Source: Marinobacter caseinilyticus
GTDB taxonomy: Bacteria; Pseudomonadota; Gammaproteobacteria; Pseudomonadales; Oleiphilaceae
Length of the DNA: 48,855 nt
Reading direction: 5' to 3'
Assembly (NCBI RefSeq): GCF_011074955.1
Contig: NZ_WUQJ01000009.1
Coordinates: 1 to 48,855 of the forward strand
Shown here piece after piece: positions 1 through 8,923 of this stretch; positions within the stretch are counted from its first letter, which is position 1; each line of letters opens with the position of its first letter. The notes below the pieces were generated by a model. That model saw nothing but the letters and a program-made list of their open reading frames with translations, did no database searches and had not been told where the DNA came from. The position numbers and the translations under genes were made by a program.

Positions 1-1017
1 TAGTTTTGCGAGAGGCTCTAGTACCTGTTTCGGTGATCCCAAGACAATCATGCGAGCTATTGATGAACGGCTTAAATGCCCGGGATTATGGGACAGGTGA
101 ATTAACCGATCGGACAATATGGCGTTTGGATCCCAGCCAGAAGTTGAAACCTCATCAAGCGCAGCACCAATGACAACCACTTTTTCAGCATTTTTTGGCT
201 TGAGAGCTTCCGCTGCACTGTCGTGGCCGGCAAACCCGAAAACACCGCAATAAAGTGGATGATTGCTATCTATTAGTCCTTTGCCTCTCGGTGTAGTAAC
301 AATATTCCAACCTCGGGACTCTGCGAGCGCTATCAAAATATCAACGGATTTGGCTGCCCCCTCCCCTAAAACAAGAGTTGCTCTCGAAACACTAGCTAAT
401 TCTTTAAAAAGCTGGTGAATACATTCGGGACTTGGAGCCACGTCATGATTGATGAATGGTCGAAGATTGGGGCCATCTGAGACATCGGGAATACGTTGCC
501 TCATGACGTCCAGTGGGATGCCCAAATGAACTGGTCCCGGCTGGTTGCTGAGTGCATAGCTTATTGATTGCAGTAGCTTGGATTCTAACTGAGCGGAATG
601 AGATACCAGTGTGCTGTATCGAGTACAGTTGGAAAACATTTCCACAGTATTAATGCTGGTGCAGGATGTTTCTTGCAAAGAACCTTGCCCAAATTTTTCC
701 AGCGAGGTTTGGGCGGAAATAACCAGCATCGGGATGTCTTCAGCATACGCTGACGCCACCCCCGTGATCAGGTTGGTCGCACCTGGTCCCGCTGTAGAGC
801 AGCAAACTCCGAGTTTACCCGTCTCCCGGGCATAACCTTCAGCCATAAAAGCTGCCCCGGCTTCATGCCTTGCAATGATCGCGCGGATGCCGCCTCTGCG
901 TTCACTGCGTGCAAGGGCATTGAAGAACGGCTCGATACTGCCGCCGGGGACTCCGAACACATACTCAACGCCAAGCTTTTCCAGATGGCGTAAAATCAAG
1001 TCACCATTTTCAAACAT
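1..1017 (-). CDS. Thiamine-diphosphate enzyme, acetolactate synthase-like large subunit (partial)
   Basis: The reading frame is open from an ATG at 1017 to the window edge (339 codons, no stop), so only the N-terminal part is present. AAAGGA lies six bases before this ATG, and the ATG just upstream is closed by a stop. Early residues carry the ThDP-binding N-domain pattern: GVPGGSIEP near residue 20, then RHEAGAAFMAEGYAR, whose Glu is the conserved cofactor-activating residue, then STAGPGATN. A central domain follows (GPVHLGIPLDV, then VLGEGAA). The family includes acetolactate synthase, glyoxylate carboligase, oxalyl-CoA decarboxylase and related C-C bond enzymes. The C-terminal diphosphate-binding domain is outside the window, so the substrate cannot be fixed. 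No regulatory small subunit is visible on this side. Confidence 0.85.
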   Translation of the reverse strand, partial: MFENGDLILRHLEKLGVEYVFGVPGGSIEPFFNALARSERRGGIRAIIARHEAGAAFMAEGYARETGKLGVCCSTAGPGATNLITGVASAYAEDIPMLVISAQTSLEKFGQGSLQETSCTSINTVEMFSNCTRYSTLVSHSAQLESKLLQSISYALSNQPGPVHLGIPLDVMRQRIPDVSDGPNLRPFINHDVAPSPECIHQLFKELASVSRATLVLGEGAAKSVDILIALAESRGWNIVTTPRGKGLIDSNHPLYCGVFGFAGHDSAAEALKPKNAEKVVVIGAALDEVSTSGWDPNAILSDRLIHLSHNPGHLSRSSIARMIVLGSPKQVLEPLAKL

Positions 1018-1085
1018 GAAACATCCTTTTACAGGCTCGAGACACGGGCAGATTGGGTTTGCCCTACTGCTGCCTGATACCTTGT

Positions 1086-2777
1086 TTAATGGAGCGGCTT
1101 GGGCATAGCTATGCCATAGCCTTGAGCATAGTCTAGCCCTAGTTCGGTAAGTCTTTGTTTGACGGCGTCGTTTTCAACAAACTCGGCAATCGTTTTCAGT
1201 CCCGCTGCATGACCAATGCGGTTGCACGCATCGACAATACCCAAATCAATGGGGTCTTCGAGGAGGTTGCGGACAAAACCACCGTCCACCTTAAGATAAT
1301 CCACCGGCAATGCCTTGAGGTAGGAGAATGAACTCATACCTGAACCAAAATCGTCCAGCGCAAATTCGAACCCATCCTGTCTGGCCTGTTTTATAAAGCA
1401 AATGGTTTGGTCCAGATTGGCAATTGCAGCCGTCTCAGTTATTTCAAAACAGATTCTTTGAGGCAATATCCGGTGCTTATCCACCAGTTTTTTTATGAAG
1501 TTGAAAAGTTCTCCATCACTGAATGATCCACCCGATAAGTTGATGAAAAACGTTCCGGTTGGTTCGCGCCCGAGCCCCGTGCGGTCAAGATATTGGAAAG
1601 CCATGTTTATGACCTGGCGGTCAATTCGAGGCATCAGGCCGAAACGTTCGGCCGCCGGGATAAAGGCACCCGGAGGGACAATGCTGCTGCCCTGCTGAAG
1701 CCTGACCAGGAATTCCGTGCGGAAACCGTCAGCACTGTGGGCTTGCAATGGAATCATTTCCTGGTGGTACAGGAAAAAACTGTTAGTCTGAAGCGCATGC
1801 TGGAGACTGCTGGTCCATTGCATATCTGTTTGGCGCTGCTGCATTTCTTTGTCATTGGCCTGGTAGAGCTGCACATTGTTGCGGCCCCGGTCTTTTGCGG
1901 CATAACAGGCCAGATCAGCATGGCTAAGCAGTTCGCTGGACGATTTGTATTCGTTGCTGATGACGACCATGCCAACACTCAAAGACACCGAAAACGGCTT
2001 GTTTTGCCAGACAAATTTGAATTCCCGGGCTTCCTCGCACAAGGTTTCCGCGACCTTACTCGCGTGGGTTGCGTCGCACCCCCGAAGCAGCACGCCAAAC
2101 TCATCGCCCCCCAGCCTGGCCAACGTATCGTCAGCTCGGATGTGGCGAGCCAGGAGTTTGGCTATTTGTTTAAGTAGCGCGTCACCGGCTATGTGCCCAC
2201 AGGTGTCGTTGATAATCTTGAACTGATCCAGATCGAGATAGAGCAGCGCATGGCGGCGACCTGTTTCGTGCGAATCCTGAAGGGCCTGGGACAGGTTACG
2301 CTCAAATTCGCGGCGATTGGCGAGATTGGTCAAGCTGTCATGGTAAGCCATATGCTGCAGCGTGGATTCAGCCTTGCGTTTCGCCTTACGAACAGAACCT
2401 TCACGAACCTCCCTGCTGATGGCAGGGATGAGTCGGGAGAGATTGTTCTTCATAATATAGTCTTGGGCGCCGGCCTTCATGGCACTGACGGCCACATCTT
2501 CACCAATGAGCCCAGAGACGATAATTACCGGTAAGTCCGAACAGTATTTTTGTGTCAGCTCCAGAACCCTGAAGGATGTAAAGCCCGGCATATTATGATC
2601 GGTAATGGCAATATCCCACATGCCGCCCCGGAGAGCCTTCTCCATGTCCTCTTCGCTGTCAACGACTTGATAAAAAGGATCAACCCCACCTTTTCTCAAC
2701 TCTCTCAGGAGAAGAAACGCATCGTCTTGAGAGTCTTCTACTACTAACATCCTCAAACGGCTGTCTGTTTCAATCAC
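1086..2777 (-). CDS. Response regulator with REC, GGDEF and EAL domains
   Basis: This 563-residue protein should make and/or degrade cyclic di-GMP under control of a phosphorylated receiver. The receiver occupies about residues 8-125 (acidic E15/D16, phospho-acceptor D60 in ITDHNMPG, K110). The GGDEF domain has an intact GGDEF at 223-227 and an RxxD inhibitory site at 214-217 with the usual five-residue gap. The EAL domain begins near 335; its signature reads EFLVR at 355-359, so the catalytic Glu of ExLxR is kept although the middle residue is Phe. EITE, DDFGSG and later acidic residues are also present, so both output domains look active by motif. The start is GTG at 2777 with AAGG eight bases upstream. 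It is the last gene of the operon that begins with yfiR-like 5327. Confidence 0.93.
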   Translation of the reverse strand: MIETDSRLRMLVVEDSQDDAFLLLRELRKGGVDPFYQVVDSEEDMEKALRGGMWDIAITDHNMPGFTSFRVLELTQKYCSDLPVIIVSGLIGEDVAVSAMKAGAQDYIMKNNLSRLIPAISREVREGSVRKAKRKAESTLQHMAYHDSLTNLANRREFERNLSQALQDSHETGRRHALLYLDLDQFKIINDTCGHIAGDALLKQIAKLLARHIRADDTLARLGGDEFGVLLRGCDATHASKVAETLCEEAREFKFVWQNKPFSVSLSVGMVVISNEYKSSSELLSHADLACYAAKDRGRNNVQLYQANDKEMQQRQTDMQWTSSLQHALQTNSFFLYHQEMIPLQAHSADGFRTEFLVRLQQGSSIVPPGAFIPAAERFGLMPRIDRQVINMAFQYLDRTGLGREPTGTFFINLSGGSFSDGELFNFIKKLVDKHRILPQRICFEITETAAIANLDQTICFIKQARQDGFEFALDDFGSGMSSFSYLKALPVDYLKVDGGFVRNLLEDPIDLGIVDACNRIGHAAGLKTIAEFVENDAVKQRLTELGLDYAQGYGIAMPKPLH

Positions 2778-2790
2778 GAGGGCTACCTTT

Positions 2791-3246
2791 TTAGAGCGTG
2801 CGAACGGAATCTGCTTTCGGGACTTTATTGACCTTCAACCAATATCGAGCGAGCACGGCCATCTGCTCTTCAAATTCTCGGTAATCGATTGACTTCGTCA
2901 CATAGCTATTGGCGCCCAAACGGTAGGCTTCGACCAATTCTGCCGGTTCATCCGAAGACGTAATCATAACCACTGGCAACCAGTCCGTCCGTGTCGACGC
3001 ACGGATTTTCTTTAATACTTCCAGTCCGTTGACCCGTGGCAATTTGACGTCGAGTAATATGACGCCAAGTTGATCCAGTTGTTTACAGGGCTCTTGAGTG
3101 TCGCTCCCAAATAGGAAATCCAACGCTTCCTGGCCGTCTTCCAACACTATAACCTGACTTTTTCTGGAGGCCTTTTTCAACGCTCGAACGGTCAAAACCT
3201 GATCATCTGGATTATCTTCTACTACCAATATTGAATACTCATCCAT
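2791..3246 (-). CDS. Stand-alone receiver protein (Rcp1/CheY-like response regulator)
   Basis: A 151-residue single receiver domain without an output domain. Acidic residues follow the first strand (E10, D11), the phospho-acceptor is D66 in LLDVKLPRVNG, a Thr/Ser lies in MITSSD, and the conserved Lys is K118 in YVTKS. The insert between helix 2 and strand 3 (around residues 47-60) is typical of the Rcp1-like group, often encoded beside hybrid or CHASE-type kinases. It sits 72 bases after the kinase gene and 13 bases before the REC-GGDEF-EAL gene, all on one strand. It probably competes with, or relays to, the GGDEF-EAL receiver; the direction of transfer cannot be read from sequence. Confidence 0.9.
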   Translation of the reverse strand: MDEYSILVVEDNPDDQVLTVRALKKASRKSQVIVLEDGQEALDFLFGSDTQEPCKQLDQLGVILLDVKLPRVNGLEVLKKIRASTRTDWLPVVMITSSDEPAELVEAYRLGANSYVTKSIDYREFEEQMAVLARYWLKVNKVPKADSVRTL

Positions 3247-3318
3247 GTTGCCCGAAATTCCGTGTTTAACAGCTGAATGGTGCGGAGCCGCCCGCAGTGG
3301 TGCAATTAGGTTATAAGT

Positions 3319-4779
3319 CTAGTGCCCATCAGGCAAAATTGGCAACTTGACGTAAAAAGTTGCGCCGGCGCCAACGTCCGATGTGGCAAAGATGTCACCG
3401 CTGTGCCGTCGGATTACCCGTGATACCGTGGCAAGGCCAATGCCCGTCCCGCTAAACTCCGACGGCGCGTGCAAGCGATTAAAGGCGACAAAGAGTTTAC
3501 TGACGTACCTCATGTCAAAGCCGACACCATTGTCTTTCACCGCAATCGTAATATAGTTGGCCTCGGAAGTCGCGGACACGTCGATCACCCTTTTCTCTTC
3601 TTTAGCACTGTATTTCCAAGCATTTTCCAGAAGGTTCTGAAAAGCAATGCGCAGCATCCGATCGTCGCCGACGAGCCATACGTCTGATTGAATACAGACG
3701 TCCGTTGGAAGCGGCGAATGGATGTCGTTCAGCTCTTCGGTAATTTCCTGCAGCATGTCACTGAGGTTGAACCGTTGGTTCTCCAGCGGTTGTCTGCTTA
3801 CGCGGGATAAAACCAGCAAGCCGTCAATCAGGTTCCCCATTCTCACGCTGGCCGCCCGAATCCGGCGCAGATAATCTTTTCCGGTATCGTTCAGTTGACC
3901 CTCACAATCTTCTTCCAGAGCCTGGCCAAACCCTTCGATTGCCCTCAATGGTTGCCTGAGGTCGTGTGATACGGAGTAGCTGAATGCCTCCAGTTCTTTG
4001 TTTGCCAGGCTCAGTTGTGAGGTCCTGTTTTCGACAATCCGTTCCAGGCTATCCCGGCTCTCAAGGATTCGTCGGTTCTGCTGTTGAATGGTTTCAATCA
4101 TGTCATTAAAGGTCGACCCCAGGCGGCCAAGTTCGTCTTGCCCGGATACAGGCGCGCGAATCGAATAGTCGTGCTCCTGGGCAATTCTTTCGGCTGTCCC
4201 TGACAGGGCCAATATAGGTTCGGAAACGACCCGTTGAAGCTTGAGGGCGACGAACACGAGCCCCAGCTGAATGAGTGCGCCGATGCTCAGGGCTATGAAT
4301 ATAAAAGTCTGTATATGGGCTCTCAGGGCCTTGAGGTCGGAGATGAGATAGAGATGACCGACGGTTTCATCGTCCAGAGTTACCGGCTGCAGGAGTCGGT
4401 AGTAATTGTCAGAAAAACCCATTGGCTGTGCGTAATTGATATCGGGACAGCTTTCTTCGCGTTCGCTGTTAAGTGCGCTCATGACACCGCCTGAGGCATC
4501 AAAAACACAAACCTGACGAATGGTCTCTATTCTTCGCAAACTCGAAAGGATGCTCGTTAGCTGGTTGTTGTCCTCAAACACCAAGGCCGCGGCGGACTGT
4601 TCGGCCAATATGCCCGCGATTACATGCAGCTCTGATTCAAGCTGTCGCTGATAGCTTTTGTTCTCAACCACAATCAGGCTCGCACATACCAGAACGATAC
4701 CGAGGGTGCTGGTTGAGAGCGTCAAGAACAGGAGTTTGGCCTTCAGGGGCCAGTAACGCCATTGCCAGTGCCGGGTCAT
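3319..4779 (-). CDS. Membrane sensor histidine kinase with periplasmic CHASE8-like domain and HAMP
   Basis: Domain order in 486 residues: TM1 about 16-37, a periplasmic segment of about 115 residues, TM2 about 157-180, HAMP about 181-235, a coiled coil, HisKA with the phospho-acceptor H272 in SVSHDLRQPL, then the ATPase domain with N386 (LLENAWKYS), DNGVGF at 416 and GTGIG at 444. The periplasmic part (AAALVFEDNNQ) resembles the CHASE8 domain known from YfiN-type cyclases. Its start codon overlaps the stop of the yfiR-like gene by 4 bases, so translation is probably coupled. Inferred role: read the state of the YfiR-like partner in the periplasm and phosphorylate one or both receivers encoded downstream. 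Confidence 0.92.
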   Translation of the reverse strand: MTRHWQWRYWPLKAKLLFLTLSTSTLGIVLVCASLIVVENKSYQRQLESELHVIAGILAEQSAAALVFEDNNQLTSILSSLRRIETIRQVCVFDASGGVMSALNSEREESCPDINYAQPMGFSDNYYRLLQPVTLDDETVGHLYLISDLKALRAHIQTFIFIALSIGALIQLGLVFVALKLQRVVSEPILALSGTAERIAQEHDYSIRAPVSGQDELGRLGSTFNDMIETIQQQNRRILESRDSLERIVENRTSQLSLANKELEAFSYSVSHDLRQPLRAIEGFGQALEEDCEGQLNDTGKDYLRRIRAASVRMGNLIDGLLVLSRVSRQPLENQRFNLSDMLQEITEELNDIHSPLPTDVCIQSDVWLVGDDRMLRIAFQNLLENAWKYSAKEEKRVIDVSATSEANYITIAVKDNGVGFDMRYVSKLFVAFNRLHAPSEFSGTGIGLATVSRVIRRHSGDIFATSDVGAGATFYVKLPILPDGH

Positions 4780-5327
4780 CGAATCACCCTTGAAGCCAGC
4801 TCTAGCAGACGTGAATTGATGTTCAGGCCGACCGCGTTGGCGGCCAGGAGGTTAATTTCAAACCGGATAACATTGCCTTGCTTGACGTATCCGATGATCC
4901 CACCGCTATCAACAAAATTTGGTATATCACTGATTGTAATGATTTTCTGTGCTTCAGCTTGAGCGATGATCGCCGGTAAATTGCGGCTTTCAGATTCACT
5001 TACGAACACCACATTGCAGCCTTGTTTGGCCGCAATATTGTCAGGATTCGTGATCTCCAGCGCCCTACCCTGTGAGGTTCTTCCGGCCAGAGGTTGGAGC
5101 AAGTTGCCGAAGGGCGTGTCGCCAATCACACACACTTTCAGTGCCGCTTTGTTGTCCGGCTGCTCGGTCCAACTGATAAACCGGGTAAAATTATAAAGAA
5201 AGGCAGCTTTAACCTCATATTCGGAACGCACAGAGGCCTGCGCCGACAGCAGGCCGGCACATAATAGCAGTGCGACAAAATATTTCAGTAAAGGCAGAAA
5301 GTAACCCCCGGCTGTGTTGCTGCTCAT
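4776..5327 (-). CDS. YfiR family (DUF4154) periplasmic protein
   Basis: A 183-residue exported protein with a signal peptide (hydrophobic run about residues 13-30, ending AQAS). The family hallmark follows directly: SEYEVKAAFLYNFTRFISWT. Later come CVIGDTPFG and FEINLLAANAVGLNINSRLL, typical of YfiR proteins. Known YfiR is a redox-sensitive periplasmic inhibitor of the cyclase YfiN. Here the partner is a histidine kinase, not a cyclase. ATG 5327 is preferred over the TTG one codon upstream; AGAGG lies just before it. The gene is first in a four-gene operon and overlaps the kinase gene by 4 bases. Confidence 0.88.
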   Translation of the reverse strand: MSSNTAGGYFLPLLKYFVALLLCAGLLSAQASVRSEYEVKAAFLYNFTRFISWTEQPDNKAALKVCVIGDTPFGNLLQPLAGRTSQGRALEITNPDNIAAKQGCNVVFVSESESRNLPAIIAQAEAQKIITISDIPNFVDSGGIIGYVKQGNVIRFEINLLAANAVGLNINSRLLELASRVIR

Positions 5328-5330
5328 CAA

Positions 5331-5696
5331 ACCTCTTGTCTCAGAGCGACGTCCTTACAAAAAATGCCGCGAAGAGTTAGCCTGGAGTTTCAAGTGAGTT
5401 CCTCAAAAGTAGAACAGAAGAGGCGTTGACTGGTTTTCGGGGTTCACAACCTAAGCCCCGTAACGAAGGTTAGCATCCGGAGTTCTGGCGTCAACTGCTA
5501 CCAAGTGATTGGTTGTGGAGGCTTTCCACGCGGAGCGGGGCAATCTGAGCGAACAAGGTTGGCTTAAAAGGAACAATCCAAGGCAACCGGCACCGGATGT
5601 TTTTGGGCTGGAAGGTAGTCTTATGATTGATAAACGGGTTTGATTGTTCAGGCGCAGGCGATTAGCAATATTGAATGAATCTTGAGTCAGCTCTCA
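5331..5696. other. Non-coding stretch upstream of the yfiR-like operon
   Basis: No open reading frame with a ribosome-binding site is apparent on either strand. The interval lies between the start of the leftward signalling operon and two hairpins that follow the outer-membrane barrel gene, so it should contain the operon promoter. I could not pick a convincing -35/-10 pair. Confidence 0.5.
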
Positions 5697-5725
5697 GGGC
5701 TCCTCAAACATTCAATGAGGAGCCC
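5697..5725 (-). terminator. Perfect 10-bp hairpin downstream of the outer-membrane barrel gene
   Basis: GGGCTCCTCA (5697-5706) and TGAGGAGCCC (5716-5725) form a perfect stem around a 9-base loop. It lies 57 bases past the stop of the barrel gene in its direction of reading. No T-run follows on either side, so it may terminate weakly or protect the mRNA 3' end rather than act as a classic intrinsic terminator. Confidence 0.5.
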
Positions 5726-5741
5726 CAGTGGACTGCTGGTT

Positions 5742-5762
5742 ATGGACGGAACAACCGTCCAT
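5742..5762 (-). terminator. Perfect 8-bp hairpin just after the outer-membrane barrel gene
   Basis: ATGGACGG (5742-5749) and CCGTCCAT (5755-5762) pair around a 5-base loop, 20 bases after the stop codon of the leftward gene. Together with the hairpin at 5697-5725 it forms a double stem-loop. A clear poly-U tract is lacking. Confidence 0.45.
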
Positions 5763-5781
5763 CTCCGTTCGTGAGTTTTCT

Positions 5782-6321
5782 TTAAAAATTAACGGTCAGG
5801 CCCAGGCCTATGCCGTCGATGGTGACATCGTCTTTGTCGAAATAACGCATGTACTCAATGTTGCCAGACAGTTCTTCCGAAAGTGCCAGGTTCACACCAA
5901 GACCGTAGGAGAAATCGCTTTCGCTATCCGAGACCGTGCCAAAAAAAGACTGTGCCTCCAGCTCATAGCGAGTAAAACCGAAAATCGCATAGGGCGTTGC
6001 CGGCGATTCATTTGCAAGATTAAGGGTGGCGTAACCGCCAAAGAAATTGTCGGCAGACAGCTCAACACCGTTTTGAGTGTCATCATCAACGCCAAAGCCG
6101 GCGCGAGCTTCCAAACCCAAAAACGGTGTGACATTGGCCCCGACCTTACCAGACAAGGTGCCAAGGTCAGCGTCAAAGCCGTTACCATCCACATTCACAA
6201 AGGTGTAGTTACCACCGGCGTAAAGTCCGACATCGCTGGATTTGTACATGTCAGCGTAACTTGGGGCAGCCCAAACGCCGAGTACTGAGATAGCCATGAT
6301 TGCGGAGATATTTTTAGTCAT
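5782..6321 (-). CDS. Small outer-membrane beta-barrel protein
   Basis: A 179-residue protein with a signal peptide (hydrophobic to about residue 22, cleavage near SYA/D). The mature part is a series of alternating hydrophobic strands, such as VGLYAGGNYTFV, ATPYAIFGFTRYELEA and FSYGLGVNLAL, and ends in a terminal Phe (LTVNF), the usual signal recognised by the BAM complex. This fits an eight-stranded OmpA/OmpW-like or porin-family barrel. Acidic loops (FGVDDDTQ, SDSESD) face outward in such folds. Start ATG 6321 has GAGGT six bases upstream. It appears monocistronic and is followed by two hairpins. No substrate can be inferred. Confidence 0.82.
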   Translation of the reverse strand: MTKNISAIMAISVLGVWAAPSYADMYKSSDVGLYAGGNYTFVNVDGNGFDADLGTLSGKVGANVTPFLGLEARAGFGVDDDTQNGVELSADNFFGGYATLNLANESPATPYAIFGFTRYELEAQSFFGTVSDSESDFSYGLGVNLALSEELSGNIEYMRYFDKDDVTIDGIGLGLTVNF

Positions 6322-6484
6322 TGTGTTACCTCATTGTTTACGTGTTCGTAGCCGAACCATCGAAACGGTCCGTCCAGTGGACCTGTATACGCTGCGCTAT
6401 CTGGGTGCAACAATCCAGTGAAAATCGATGTATTGTCTATATATTACAAACATTTAAATCAAAATCAGTACTCGAGAAGGTTTT

Positions 6485-7192
6485 TTATTCAAGATAACCG
6501 CCCACAGACTGAAGAATTATTGGCGAGTCTGAGGGCGAAATCCAGACAGCCATTGCGGTCTTTTCCTGGCCCGCCTCCGGTGTGGGAGGCAGCAATACGC
6601 TCCACTCCTGGGTGCCGGGCACAGACAACACGTCGAGAACCACAAAATCGTGGAACAAGAACTTACCCCTGTTTTCTCCTGCTTTTATTTTGCTGGTGAT
6701 CCCCATTCCGAGGTAGGCAATGTGCAGTTGGCCGGCGCCCTGCCCGCTGTATTGGGCCGTCAACGTGCCGTTTTCAATCGTGGTTGAAAGGTTGCCTGCC
6801 GCCTCGCCTGAGGGATCCCATCGACGCTGGCCTCGAAACCACTGTCGCCATTCCTTGCCGTTAATCACAATGCCCGGCGTATAGGGCTGGCTCACATGTC
6901 CCTTGCGCACGTATTGCCGTTGGCGTTCGCTGTAAGCTGGTTTAGCAAACTGGTCTTTCCAGCCAATATAATCCCAATAGTCCACATGAAAGGCCATCGG
7001 AATAAACTCGGAAAAGACACCGGGCCGGTCCTTCAGCGAGCTCAGCCAGCGGTCTGCGGGCGGGCAGCTGCTGCAGCCCTCAGAGGTATAGAGCTCTACG
7101 ATGTCAGTTTTGGTCGGTCCACTGCTCCACTCGAGGGCAAACGTTGTGGCCGGAATCAATAAAAGCAAAAACAGTAAGCGATGCACGGGCAT
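6485..7192 (-). CDS. DUF1223 family exported thioredoxin-fold protein
   Basis: A 235-residue protein with a signal peptide (LLFLLLLIPATTFA). The DUF1223 signature is clear: VELYTSEGCSSCPPAD with a CxxC pair at C40 and C43, then MAFHVDYWDYIGW and YTPGIVINGKEW. The family is thioredoxin-like and secreted; its substrate is not established. GAGG lies only two bases from the ATG at 7192, so a GTG two codons further in (7186) has better spacing and may be the true start; either gives a signal peptide. It is flanked by an outer-membrane barrel gene on the same strand and a divergent Bax-like gene. Confidence 0.9.
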   Translation of the reverse strand: MPVHRLLFLLLLIPATTFALEWSSGPTKTDIVELYTSEGCSSCPPADRWLSSLKDRPGVFSEFIPMAFHVDYWDYIGWKDQFAKPAYSERQRQYVRKGHVSQPYTPGIVINGKEWRQWFRGQRRWDPSGEAAGNLSTTIENGTLTAQYSGQGAGQLHIAYLGMGITSKIKAGENRGKFLFHDFVVLDVLSVPGTQEWSVLLPPTPEAGQEKTAMAVWISPSDSPIILQSVGGYLE

Positions 7193-7456
7193 ATCCTCGA
7201 TTAACAGGTGTTAACCGGTCTGAACCTTGGCGAGCTAAATCGTTCCTGCGTTATAAAAAGTTTATATTCTGAGGTTACTTAGCCTCGGGTCACCTGTATT
7301 GCCTGCTGAATTGGCCTCAGCCGCCACCTGATCCATGGCAAATCAGGTGGCGTAAAACCCCATCAGGTACCGGTTGCCGCATCATTGTGAGTGTCGCAGC
7401 GGGCGGACAGAGCGGTAATGAACGGTATTGAACGTGATCAAGAACGGGATTAATGA

Positions 7457-8200
7457 ATGATCGAAGCAAACAAAACAAAACGAATGGGGCTAGCGGCCGG
7501 CATCGCGGTTGTCGTAATGGGTTTGGTTATCTGGGTCAGCACATCCGGTGCCCCGGACTTTACTGATTACGAAGCCGGAGCGGAGCGTAAAGGTGCTTTT
7601 TTCAGCTATTTTCTGCCGATTGTGCAGCAGCACAACCAGGAGATACAGGCAACTCGCGATGAACTGGAAGTCTGGGCTCAGGCACCGGGCGATTTGGGCT
7701 GGTGGGATCGCGGAGATGTTGAAGATCTTGCCGAGTATTATGGCATGGATGCCTTTGACGTCAGTTCAAAGGCAGACTGGAAGACCCTGTTGCGCCGGGT
7801 AGACGTGGTACCGCCGTCGCTCGCACTGGCTCAGGCGGCCAATGAAAGTGCCTGGGGTACATCGCGATTTGCCACGAAGGGAAATAACTATTATGGCCAA
7901 TGGTGTTTCACTGAGGGCTGCGGCTTGGTGCCGAACAGTCGTGATGCGGGAAAAGCGCACGAAGTGGCAGAGTTTGATTCACCGGAGGAGTCCGTTGAGC
8001 GCTATATTCACAACCTCAACAGCCACAAAGCCTACGCCCCGTTACGGTCGATCCGTGAAACACTGCGTGACAGTGGTAATACAGCGACCGGGAGTGCATT
8101 GGCCGCCGGGCTCGGGAAGTATTCCGAACGCGGCGACGAATACATTAAGGAACTGAGACAGATGATGCAGTTCAACAAGCTGGGCCAGTACGACCAGTAG
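7457..8200 (+). CDS. Bax-like glucosaminidase-domain protein
   Basis: A 247-residue protein with an N-terminal membrane anchor or signal (GIAVVVMGLVIWV, residues 14-26). The catalytic region matches the glucosaminidase/lysozyme-like fold: LALAQAANESAWGTSRFA contains the acid Glu, followed by GNNYYGQWCF and a C-terminal YIHNLNSHKAYAPLR segment. This layout is that of E. coli Bax, a protein with N-acetylglucosaminidase features. It probably trims peptidoglycan glycan strands in the periplasm. It is transcribed alone, convergent with the esterase gene at 8246-8911. Confidence 0.85.
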   Translation: MIEANKTKRMGLAAGIAVVVMGLVIWVSTSGAPDFTDYEAGAERKGAFFSYFLPIVQQHNQEIQATRDELEVWAQAPGDLGWWDRGDVEDLAEYYGMDAFDVSSKADWKTLLRRVDVVPPSLALAQAANESAWGTSRFATKGNNYYGQWCFTEGCGLVPNSRDAGKAHEVAEFDSPEESVERYIHNLNSHKAYAPLRSIRETLRDSGNTATGSALAAGLGKYSERGDEYIKELRQMMQFNKLGQYDQ

Positions 8201-8245
8201 TTCTACCCAGCCAGTCGTTCTGAACGGCTATACTGCCCGCTTTCT

Positions 8246-8911
8246 TCACTTAGGCTGGAGGCGGGCCGTTATAAATTTGCCGACATCAATAATCTCTTCC
8301 AGGCAGACGCTGTGTTCCATTGGATAAGTCTGATATTCCGGCGCGTAGCCCATGGCTTTCAAGGTGTCCACGCTCTTCCGACCCAGGGTTTCCGGAACCA
8401 TAGGGTCCCGGGTGCCATGGTAAATCTTGATCGGAATATTCCGGTTGGCCTCTGAAACCTGAACCGTATCGGCGGTTGCGAGATACGTCGACATTCCTAG
8501 AATACCGGCCAGCGGTTTTGGATAACTCAGGCCGAACTCATAGGCGACCGCCCCGCCTTGAGAAAACCCCGCAATGATGATGCGTCGGCTATCAACACCT
8601 CGTTCAATTTCACGCTCTACCAGTTTACCGATGGCTTTGGCGGAGGCTTCCAGTTGCACAACGTCCACAGTCCGGTCGATGTCCATGGCTTTGATGTCGT
8701 ACCAGGCAGGCATCCGCATGCCACCATTGATGGTGACCGGGAGGTTTGGCGCGTGGGGAAAGACAAAGCGGACCGCTGCATTGCCTGGGAGCCCCAGCTC
8801 CGGAACCACCGGCTCAAAATCATGGCCGCTGGCGCCGAGGCCATGCAGCCAGATAACCGCCGCATCGGGTGATGGGTTGGTTTCGATTTCAATGCATTCC
8901 AGATAGCTCAC
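8246..8911 (-). CDS. Carboxylesterase/phospholipase family alpha/beta hydrolase
   Basis: About 221 residues, cytoplasmic, no signal. The oxyanion region WLHGLGASGHDF, the nucleophile elbow GFSQGG (Ser), a late Asp (HGTRDPMVP) and the catalytic His (MEHSVC) give a complete Ser-Asp-His triad in the order of the acyl-protein thioesterase/carboxylesterase group. Enzymes of this family hydrolyse short-chain esters and sometimes lysophospholipids. I prefer GTG 8911, which has GAGG six bases upstream; a longer frame opens at TTG 8923. Convergent with the Bax-like gene. Confidence 0.9.
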   Translation of the reverse strand: MSYLECIEIETNPSPDAAVIWLHGLGASGHDFEPVVPELGLPGNAAVRFVFPHAPNLPVTINGGMRMPAWYDIKAMDIDRTVDVVQLEASAKAIGKLVEREIERGVDSRRIIIAGFSQGGAVAYEFGLSYPKPLAGILGMSTYLATADTVQVSEANRNIPIKIYHGTRDPMVPETLGRKSVDTLKAMGYAPEYQTYPMEHSVCLEEIIDVGKFITARLQPK

Positions 8912-8923
8912 GGGTAACCTCAA

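Noticed and set aside
1593..2177. 194-codon plus-strand frame
   Set aside because: Antisense to the GGDEF-EAL gene; no family resemblance and no ribosome-binding site.
5728..6288. 186-codon plus-strand frame
   Set aside because: Antisense to the outer-membrane barrel gene, which has a signal peptide, terminal Phe and good ribosome-binding site.
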